A DNA stretch of 46,223 bases from assembly GCA_031549965.1 (NCBI GenBank), contig JAVBPB010000017.1:1-46223 (forward strand). Reading direction: 5' to 3'. The position numbers and the translations under genes were made by a program. This document shows positions 16,080 through 28,000 of this stretch, piece by piece (positions within the stretch are counted from its first letter, which is position 1; every line of letters starts with the position of its first letter). This stretch comes from JAVBPB01 sp031549965. GTDB taxonomy: Bacteria; Bacillota; Clostridia; Lachnospirales; Lachnospiraceae. The notes under the pieces are model-generated. The model saw nothing but the letters and a program-made list of their open reading frames with translations, ran no database searches and was not told where the DNA came from.

Positions 16080-19000
16080 ATGAACACAAAGAAGAAGTGG
16101 TTAACTTTTCGCAGTATTATTGCACTTTTATTAATTGTTGCTTTGGTGGTTGATTATGCACCTGCAAGAAACATAAAGGCTGATGATGTGGTAGGAGGTA
16201 TTGTTACAAATTTATTGAAGTCTGAAAACTGCCAACCAACAGATGCGTTTTCAAGATTTGACATAACATATCAGGGGTTTGAACTGGCAGATAAAACAAT
16301 CCAAATGCGGGTTGATTTTGCATTAAACAGCGATAGATTTCTTGATGATAAATTTGATAATGGCGGATATACGGAGAATGAATTAAAATCCAGATATCTG
16401 GGATATCAATTATATTTAGCTACTCAAGAACCTGCTCAATCTTTTGCGGGCAGAATGTTTTCTCAGTCGGAAGCATCTGAAAATGGTACAGAAGATGACT
16501 TTAGTGTCCAAAATACTCAAACCACAACACAAGAAAGTCAAGAATCAACCGAAGTAACTCAGTCAGAAAGTCAAGAATCAACCGAAGCAACTCAGTCAGA
16601 AAGTCAGGAATCAACCGAAGTAACTCAGTCAGAAAGTCAGGAATCAACTGAAGTGACTCAGTCGGAAAGTCAAGAATCAACTGAAGAAATAACACAGGAA
16701 GAAGGAGAAAATGAATCTGATTTTTTGAATACTTCTATGATGATGCAAATGAATAGCGGTGTAAATAGATTGTTATCTCAGCCGGAATTTAGCTTTGATA
16801 CAGGTGACGACTCAGCAGATGCATACTGTGATTATTTAAATCAAAATGGACAAGGTGTTTTGGACAAGATTGAATTTAATTGCGAATTTGATTCAGATGA
16901 GGTAGATGTTCCTTTAGATAAATTAGGTGTAGAACAGGAAATTACTGTAAGTGAAGATGATGTTAATGTTGTTATTGGCCATTACATATGGACTAAGATT
17001 ACCGTAGGTACAGGTGATGATGCAAAAAATCTGTTAAGGTTAGATGGTTGGTTTGATTATTGCGTATATAGTCATATTGATGTATCCGGTGGATTTAGTT
17101 TTACCCTTAATCTTCAATTGGAGATATCAGAAGCAGAGACGGTAGACATTAGCTATAATTCTGATATGCAAAGATTTGTGTTTACAACCAGACCCCTTAG
17201 TTTGTCTGAAATTGATCCTGCAAGTAATTACATAATATCCAAATCAGTTTTGAATTTGGTTCAGCCGGAACATGGAGGAGAAGAATATATTGACGAAACA
17301 ATAATTGAGTATGCAATTGATGTTAATATGAAGAGTACCTCCAAAGGTAAATTAAATAACAAAGCAGTAGAAGATGCTTTGCCAGAAGGACTGGAAGTTT
17401 TATCAGCACAGGTGCAATATAATAATTCAGGAGGCTGGGAAGTAATAGGGGTTACTCCGGGAGATACTGTATTTAGACATGAAATGCTATGGGGAGAAAC
17501 AAAAATTACTTCAGCCTCCTATAGATTACGTGTACAGTTTACAGCAGATGAATATAAAAAATATATAGAAAATGCAGGAAGTGATTATAATAAAGTATTT
17601 TTAAACGAAGCTTCATTATACAGAAACACTAACCCTGAGGAACTGCTTCAGGTATCTAATGAAGTCAGAGCCAAAGTAGGACCTAAGTTTTTTGATAAAA
17701 TAGGCAAACCAAGCTCAAGTAACAGCAGGATCTATAATTGGGCTATTACAGTGAATACTTCATCTTCTCATTTTGTAGATTCCTACATCATAGATACGTT
17801 AGATACAGGGGTACATAATTATGATAAGGGCTCTATTCAGCTTACGGACAAAAATGATAATGCACTAAAGGATGAAAGTGGTAATCCAATTGTTCTAATA
17901 TGTAAGGACATTTTTACCAGTACACCAACCCCTCCTCAATATAGTGATTTTACCAATGGAAGTCTTAGAGCAGGTGCTGATTTTTACGCAACCATTGATA
18001 ATGAACTAAACGACGGTTCTGGAAATAGATATTATGGATATTATACTTATGTAGATAATGATGGTAAAACAAAAGCAGTATTGGTTATTCCTTATAGTGA
18101 TTATGTTGGAAAAAACCTAAGAATTAAATATAAAACTCTTCTTGTACAAAGTACCAGTGAACCAAATGAAACGGATAAATTACAAAATAACGTAAAAATG
18201 ATCTGGAAATGGTGGCATTATGGTGGAGTAGGACCCTATGAATTTTGGTTTGATTTTGATTTAGGAAAGAGCTTTGATGTGGATAAGCGTATTGTCGCTA
18301 AATATCCGGGAAATTACAAGCCTCAAACCCAAACTCAGAATTGGACCCTTCAAATCAATAAATTCCGTACAGAAGTTGAGGAGTTGACAATTGAGGATAC
18401 ATTAGATGTAAGCAAGCAGGAATTTCTTTTATATACTGAATATAATGACACTACTCGTCCGGATATAGAATTAATCGGTTATGAAAATACTGCAAATAGA
18501 ACGATTACTTATGTAAAACCCCAGGATGAAGATAGTACTAAGGATTACTATACTTTTATAGAAAGTACAGAAGTAGTAGATAGTAAGACCATTAATAAAG
18601 TTACAATGAAGATACACCTTGCTAATCAGTCAGGAAAATCCTATGCTGTAGGAGAAGACGACTACTATTCCTACACCTTTCAAACAAAAGTAAAGGACGG
18701 AGGATTAGTAGCTAGAAATGTTTTAAGTACTGATAATTATAGGGTGAATAACGTTGCAAAAGCTACATCCGTGATTGGAGGTAATCAATATACCCAATCT
18801 ACATGGAATCAATATCAATATGCTGCAAATACCTTGATTGAAAAAGATAATACTTTGGATGGTACAAATAAATCTACCTATAATTTTACTGATAATAGTG
18901 TGGGATGGACCATGACGGTAAACCCTAATTATGTTCCATTAACAGGTGCTGTAATTACAGATGAATTACCAGAAGGAACAACACTTGGTAAGATGACAAA

Positions 19001-22000
19001 AATTACCAAGACCTCATATCAAAATGGTACCCCTTCATCCACAATATTATCTGGTACAGATTTATCCGCACTTAATACAGCTTTAAAATCAAAGAGCGGC
19101 AGTATTAATATTGATGGTAATTCACTTGTATTTTCAATTACAGAAACAAAAAATGCTAATGGTTATACATCAACCAGTATGGTGATTACATTGCCAACGC
19201 AAACCAGTGATGCATATACTTTCACATATACAACAGCCTTTTCAGATGATAAATATAGAGAAGATAAGTTTACAGACACACCAATAGAAATTGAAAATCA
19301 ATGCAGTTATACAGCAGGTAAGGTTTATACCACAGACATTTCAGCAAGTGCTGAGGCAACTAATACAATTGCAGTTCCTTCTTTGGTTAAATCAGGTGTT
19401 TATTTTGATGGTAAGGAGACTACCAGTAAAACCAATAATTACTATAAAGGAACAAAAGAACAGATAAAGAGTGCTGATAATTACAAGTATGCTGCAGCAG
19501 GAGTTGATTGGCAGATTTTACTTAACCGTCAGCATTTATCAATGAAAGGCTGGTTAGTTACCGATGATTTAGAACCGATTTTTGAATTGGATGAAAGCAC
19601 ACTAAAGATTTATACAGTAGATATGAATGAGGACGGAAGTCTTATAGAAAACAGCAAAACCGATGTTACCCCAAGCTATACATCCATTACATCATCTTAT
19701 TCTGGTTTTGATTTTGTAATTGCTGACGCAGACGATAAGAAAACATTGCTGGTAGAGTTTACCACATACATTGTTGAAAATGCAAAGACTTCAGATATTG
19801 TTAATTTGGTTGTTTTATCTAAAGATAATGAAGCTAATAAAACGGCTGGCGAAAGAAATGTAAATCAGGTAAAAAGTTTCGATTTAGATGATTATGCCAA
19901 TGCAGCCAGATTGCCTTATTTGACAATTAAAAAGTTTAGTGATAACGAGGATATTAATCATAAAAAAGAATTACCTCTGGTAGGTGCAAGGTTTAATTTA
20001 AAAAAGGTTACCTTTAAGACAGTAGGAGATGATTTGGTAGCTGAATTAAGCAGTGGAGATGATGTCAGAGAAAAAGCAACTAATTCTAAGGGAACATTAA
20101 CCTTTATGTTTTTAGACTGGGGAACTTTATATCAGATTACTGAAAGTGTGCCTCCAGATGGATATCTTAAACTTAATGATACCAGTGATGCAAAATATGT
20201 TTTCTTTGAAAAAGGAGGTAATACCTTAAGTGAAGATAAGAAGGCAGTTTTAGAATCACAATTAGGTGCGAAGCCTGAGAATATTATAGTTGTAAATACT
20301 AGAAGCAGTCATTCTTTTACTTTATATAATGTTCCAGATACTGAAAATGATAGCAATCAATTTGAATTTTATAAAAAAACTAGTGACAGTAAAGAGCCAA
20401 TTAATCATGTTGAATTTAATTTGACACGTACTGATGGTAAGTTTAACTATAAGTCAACTGCTAATAGCGGTGAGTATGACGAAGATTCAGATGGTAATGA
20501 CGAGTTAGACGGAAAGGTTATCTTTAAGAATCTGGACGTTGGTGTATACACTCTTACAGAAGAAGTACCTAATGAATATGTTGATTCGAATGTTTCATGG
20601 AAGTTAACTGTAACTTTTGACAAGACTTCTGGAAAATATTTATATGATTTAAATAGTTTGGTATCTGGAGATACAACAAGCTTTGGAGGAACAGGAAGCA
20701 TTTTGGATCCTTATGTAATATATAACACTTATAAAAAAAGCGGAGTAACTTTAGAAGAATTTGATTCTTTAACAAAAGCTTCGGTATCTGGAGCAGAATT
20801 TACTGTTTATACAAAGGTAGATGACGAAGAAAAAATTGTGGCTTATTTATTATATGATAGTGTTACAAACAAATATAAATTAAGTAAAGTAGACTCTCAG
20901 GGAAGTTCGGCTTCATTAACTGAGAAAAATCAGCTAAAATCTAACTATTTGCAAACTAATGGCAGTGGTAACTTGGAATTAATTTATGGAGATTATTATT
21001 TTAGGGAAACAGTTCATCCAACAGGCTATGTTGATGGGTTTGCTAAAAATAGTACTGCAAGTAATGAAGATTTCTCTATTGCAGGAGTAGATGTTGCATT
21101 AAAGGTATTTAAATACCAATATAGTGTTGTTAAGCTTAACAAAGTAGATGAAGATGAACAAACAACTAATCTTTCTGGTGCTGAGTTTACCATCTATGAT
21201 AAAGGAAACAGCAATAAAGCAGCAGCTTATCTTACATGGGATGCCGCCAACTCAAACTATTGCTTAAGTACAACCAGCAAACAAGGAAAAACAAGCCTTG
21301 CTAATGCGGTAAATAAATATAGCACAAATTATATTCAAGTAGAAAACACTGTAAATCAGTTGATTTTGGGAGACTATTACTTTGAAGAAAGTACAACACC
21401 TACAGGATATCTGCCAGATTACGCTGATAATACCAGCACTACCTTAAAAAAGAATTATCTTAATTTAACAACCATTAACCATGGCAGTACTGTATACTTA
21501 AAAAATGGAACAGGTACTAATAATGCATTTGATACAAATTCATCTACTAATTTTACTAATGTTCAAAAGGGATTTACTTTAAAAGGTACAATTAAAAATA
21601 CAAAAGGAGATTTACTGTCAGGAGGAGTGGTTGGCTTATTCCCAAAAGGAACTACTTCATTTATTGCAGCAAACCGCTTTCACCCAACGGATGTTACTTA
21701 TACCTATGATACAGGCAGTAATACAGGTAAATTTACCATTAACAATGTACCTAAGGGAGAATATGTAATAGCACAAATTACCTCACCTACAGACTATTTA
21801 CTTTATGATCCTGTTGGAGGTTATCCGGTGACTATTACAGCAGATGGATATATTACTATTAATTCCGAAGCTCCAATTTTGATTGCAAATGCTTCCATAG
21901 ACTTTAAAAATATAAAGAAAAGCACAATTATATTGAATAAAACCGATGGAGTGACAAATGCAGCACTTACTGGTGCGGTATTTACTATTTATAGTGTTAA

Positions 22001-25000
22001 AGATAATAATAAAACCAGAATAGCTACCATATCCCATAATGGTACTCAATATGCGGTTACACCTGATTCCGTCAATATAAAAGATGAATATGGAGTACCT
22101 TATTTGCAGGGAAGTTCAAATAATGAGTTAATATATGGAGATTATGTGTTAGAAGAAAGCACGGTTCCAACAAATTATTTTCCGTATTATGAAGATTATT
22201 ATACAGAAACTGCTACAGGAGAACAATTTGACTTTACAATAAACGCCAATGGTAAAACCTATTATTTTACCAAAGATAGCAATGGAGATTTGGTACTAAG
22301 TACCACTGCTGCCAATTTTACTAATGAACCAACGAGCTATACTATAACCGGAACAGTAGTAGATACTAATGGAGATCCTGTTTCAGGTGCGGTAATCGGC
22401 TTATTCCCAAAAGGAACAACGGCGGTGAATCTTATTGAAGCTAAACTGTTTCATGGAAAACAGACAACAAGTGATGGGTCAGGTAACTTTACCTTTAGTC
22501 AATTACCTAGAGGAGAGTATGTTGTAGCACAGTTTGAACCTCATAGCAGTGGGGAATATAGTGAATATACTGATGCTGTTAATGTAACAGTTACAAAAGA
22601 CAGTACAACTCCAGATAATATCTGTTTTGTAAATTATAAACTTGCAGAGGTGCTTTTGAACAAGGTGGAATTTGGTAACTCAACTAATTTTATATCAGGG
22701 GCGAAGTTTACTATTTATAATAATGCAGGAGTAGTTGTGGCTTATTTAATGGATAATTTAGATGGTCATTATAAACTAAGTAATACAAATGGAACTGATA
22801 CTATACCAGATACCAGAGTCAATGCTCAAGGAATAGCTTATTTACATTATTCTGATGGAAAATATCAATTAATTGATGGTACATATTATTTTAAGGAAAC
22901 TACCACTCCAGACGGATATTTTAAGGATTACGAAAGTGATGAAAGTTCAGGTTTGAAGGCTCATAACTTTACGATTAGTAAAAGTGGAAACACTTTGTAT
23001 CTAAGCAACCTGTCCAGTCCGGATAATGCAGTAACATATCAAAATATTTCAGCGGTATTTACTAACAGTCCTGCTGAATGCAGTATTTTGGGAAAGGTTG
23101 AGGATACCAATCAAACACCGCTAATGGGTAAAGTTGGACTATTTCCAAGTGGAACTACAGCTCCTTTTACAGAAGATAAACTATTCCACGGAGAGAAAAT
23201 TATTACCAATGGAACTACTACCGGAAGTGACCAGATTGGAAGTTTTGCTTTCACAAACATTCCTGCTGGAAATTATGTTGTGGCTCAAATTCAGGAGCCA
23301 TCTGGTTATACACGCTATAGTAATGAAAGTATAGAGGTTTTAGCATCAATACTTGGAACTACACCAGCGGCTTCAAATATAGTATTTAAAAACTTTAAAA
23401 AGAGTCCTGTTATGTTAACTAAGGCAGATGTACTTACTTTGAATGACACTACACCTACTTTACTCCATGGTGCTGAATTTACTATTTATGTAAATATTAA
23501 AGCGGACGAAAATGACATAAATGGAACTGATTATATAGTGGCTTATTTAAAGGAAGATGGAAATAGCGGTCAGTATAAACTTAATAATGTAGGGACAGTT
23601 GATATTACAAAGAAGGTTAAGGATCCTAAAGGAGTAAATTACCTTCAAGGAACAGACGGTGATTATTCTTTAATTTACGGAAAATACTACTTGGAAGAGA
23701 CTATTCAGCCAGACAAGAGCGAAAATACTTTGGATTATTTTCCGGATTATTCCAATGCCACAACTACTCAGAACTTAATGAGGTATTCTTTCAATATTAT
23801 AGAAGATAGAACTACACCACTTTATATTACTAAGGCTTCTGATAATAGTATTGCATTAAGCAGTGATTCGGATGTGTTGTTTTCTAATGAACCAATAAAA
23901 TGGTCAATAATGGGAACAGTGATTGACGCACATGGCAACGTATTAGAAAATGTTAAAGTAGGATTATTCCCTGCACCATCTCCTGAGGGATATAGTGATG
24001 AAGAATTAGTTGATGAAAATCTATTTCATAATATGTGGGTAAATACTGATTCTAATGGTGAGTTCTTATTTGAGAACCTGCCAAGAGGTGAATATGTAGT
24101 TGCACAAATGGAGACGTATACAGGTTATAACTCTAAACCGGCATATGAAGCAGTAACAATTGATAAGGATACGGACAGTTTATATGATGGGATTGTATTA
24201 GTGAATGTAGGAAAGGGTCATGTACAATTAGAAAAAAGGGATCTATATGACCAGAATGTAAAAGTTTCCGGTGCAGAGTTTTCAGTATATAATAGTGATG
24301 ATGGTTTGGTAGGATATCTTCTTGAAAATACACCAGGAAGTGGTATCTATAATTTAAGTGACACTAATTTAAATGGAGTAAAATTGACCTCCAATTTAAA
24401 AACTCCACTAGACTTTACCTATTTACAAGGAAACGATTTGATTTGCGGAGAGTATTATTTTGTGGAAACAGTAACACCACTAGGGTATTTTAAGGATTAT
24501 CAATCTGATACAACCAATGAACTAAAAAAGCATCCTTTTACTGTGAGTTTGGATGGTGAAACAATTTATTTGAATAATGATACTGATAATGCTGGCAATT
24601 ACAATGTATTAGATGTTGAAAAAAGTATATTTACCAATAGTCCACTTAATTGCTCAATTTCAGGTATTGTGGTGGATCATAACAATGAACCTGTTTCCGG
24701 AGCTGTATTAGGTTTGTTCCCGAAAGGAACTAAGGAAGAGGATCTGGATGAGGATCATATGTTCCATGATACACCAGTTGCAGTAAGTAGTTCAGATGCA
24801 GATGGAACAAAAGGAACCTTTACTTTTGAAGACATTCCTACTGGGGAATATGTGGTAGCACAACTTGAAGTACCTAATGGGTATGAAGAAGCTGACAATA
24901 ATCCGGCAAGTGTCTCAGTAAGTGTAGATTCTAACAATCAACAATCAGTGGATATTAAGTTTATTAATTGTACCTATGGAACAGTAATTTTAAATAAGAT

Positions 25001-28000
25001 AGATGCATATGCAGTAAAAAATTCAAGTCCTGTTATGGTAAAAGGTGCTGAATTTACTATTTATGTTAAAGAAGGTGCTATAACAAAACCGATTGCCTAT
25101 CTTTTAGATAATACGGATGGAACTTATAGTTTAAGTAATATAAGTTTGAGTGATACAGATGGGACTTCTGGCTTAGATGCTACAAACTCTTTAGGGGTTG
25201 CATATTTGCAGGGAGATCAAAAGAATAATCTGCTTACAGGAACCTATTACTTTGAAGAAACAACTACACCTTCCACCCATTTTAAGGATTATTCAGATAA
25301 GCAGACAACAGACCAATTAAATAAACATTATTTTACCTTATCCCAACATGAAAGTACTATTTATTTGGATAATAGTATAGGTGAGAATGAGAATGCAGGT
25401 AAATTAAATATTCAAACAGTATTTTCCAATGAGCCGGCAAGCTGGACAATTGAAGGTACGGTAAAAAATCCTAATAATAAAGGATTAGCAGGAGTAACGG
25501 TAGGCTTGTTCCCAGCAGATGATTTAGATGTGGAATTGATACCTCAAAATTACTTCCACAATATGTATCAGGTAACAGATAGTAATGGTGCATATAAGTT
25601 TAGCGGGTTACCAGTAGGTGAATATATTGTTGCTGAGATTGAAGCACCGACAGGGTATTCAAAAACTCTTTCACAAACAGCTTCTATTACCAAGGATACA
25701 CCAACTACTCCATCTATAAAGCGTAATTTTATTAATGTAAAGAAGAGTGGTGTAATGTTAGTTAAGGTGGATGCTTTAGATGATTCACCTGTAACAGGAG
25801 GAGAATTTACAATTTATCTACATGGTACAGATGATGTAGTTGCTTATTTAACTGAGACTGCATCTACAGGAATCTATGCTTTAAGCAGTAAGAACACACA
25901 GCAAGATGGACCAGATGTATTAATTAATTCCAATGGTCAGGAGTATATTCAAGATGATAAGTTAGTATATGGAGAATATGATTTTGCTGAAACAACTACT
26001 CCAACTGGATACTTTAAGGATTATAAGGATGATTTTAAAGATGATCTAAACAGATATTCTTTTAGTGTGACTAAAAATGACCAGACTATTTATTTAACTG
26101 AAGACGGAGGTGTTGTGCAAAGTGTAGGAGAAGAGCTTCCAACTTTTAAGAATCAGCCAAAGAGATGGACGATTGAAGGAATTGTAACGGAATCAACCAG
26201 AAATATATTATTAGAAGATACTAAGATAGGAATCTTTCCGGCAAAGTTTACTAAACAGGATGAATTTGTGGAGGAGAACCTGTTCCATCAGATGACAGCA
26301 ACTACTAATGCAAATGGTGAGTTTATCTTTACTGAAAAATTGCCGGTTGGAGATTATGTAATTGCCCAAATGGTTACACCACAAGGTTATGAGCCATTAG
26401 AGGGTCAGCAGTTTACCATTACAAAAGATACAGCCGATGATGAAGCAATATATTTTGAATTTATTAATTATAAACGGCAAGGTGTACAGATCATAAAAGA
26501 GGAAAGCGGTAACGGAAGGTATGTATCGGGTGCTGAATTTACCATTTTTGATAAGGAAACAGAGGAAGCAGTTGCCTACCTTGTGGAATCAGATGTAATT
26601 AATGGTCTGTATAAATTAAGTGATAAAAACAAATTAGGAAACCAACTTACTGCTACATCCTTAAGGAATGATAACATGGCTTATCTGCAAGGAACTGAGA
26701 AAGATAAACTTCTATGGGGAGATTATTACTTTGTAGAAACAACTACTCCGTTAGGATATGCACCAGATTATGTGGATGATGTAACTAAGAAAATACTAAA
26801 AAAGCATGAATTTTCTATTACAGAAAATAGCAATAGTTTACTTTGGCTTTCTAATGATCTTAATGATGCACAAAAGGATACCTATACTATCTTTTCTAAT
26901 GAACGAGGATGGAATATCCACGGAAAGGTTATTGATACAAACAAGGAAAGCTTAGGCGGTACAACGATAGCTTTATTTACATTAGGTTCAGCAATTAATT
27001 CAGATAATGTTTATCGTGAAATGTCAGTAGAAAGTGATGCTTTGGATGGAAGTTTTATTTTTGAAAACATTCCTGTTGGAGAGTATATGGTGGTTCAAAT
27101 GAAAGAACCAACAGATTACCAGCTAATTGGTTCAAAAATTTCATATGTGTCCATAACATCAGATATGTCTAATGATGATATAGAACCGGTTCAATTTATA
27201 GACGGTAAAATGGCAGATGTATTCCTAAATAAATGGGATAATATTTTCAACAAGAGTGTAAGTGGAGCAGAATTTACTGTTTATACTGATAAGGTTATAA
27301 GTATAGGAGGAGTAACGGTTCGTATTCCAGTGGCTTACCTTGTAGAAGAACAAAACAATGCAGGAAGTTATCACTTAAGTAAAGAAGATAAAACAGGTAT
27401 GAATCCGCTGAATGCCATAAATGAATTAGGAGTAGATTATTTACAAGTGGTGGATGGTGATTATAAGTTAATTACAGGAGATTATTATTTTGAGGAAACA
27501 GTTACTCCAACAGATTATATAAAAGATTATCTAAGTAATAATGCAAGTGTAATTAAAACGCATGAATTTAGTGTAATTGAAAATGATATTAAAATATATC
27601 TTACTAACCAATCACAAAGTTCATCCAGTGGGTCTGTATTTACTAACTCACCTGCGTTGTGGAGTATTTCAGGGGAAGTAACTAATCCAGATGGTGAAGG
27701 ATTAGAAGAGGCAAAGATAGGAATATTCCCAGCAGGAACAAATGAATTTACCAATGAGAATTTATTCCATGATATGACTGTAATTACAGATTTTGAGGGT
27801 AAATTTGAATTTAGCAACCTTCCTATAGGTGAATATATTATTGAACAATTGGAAGTACCTAAAGGGTATGAGAAAACCCAGACAGAGCCGTTTGCAGTAG
27901 TTATTGATAAAGATACCTCTATATCTCAACCGCCTTTTGTTTCTTTCATTGATAAGATAATAAAGAAAGAAGAAATACCAACTACTAATCCAACTACTAA

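Noticed and set aside
16533..16697. 33-bp repeats as a CRISPR array
   Set aside because: The units are head-to-tail with no spacers, stay in frame inside a gene and encode an 11-residue repeat. No cas genes are present.
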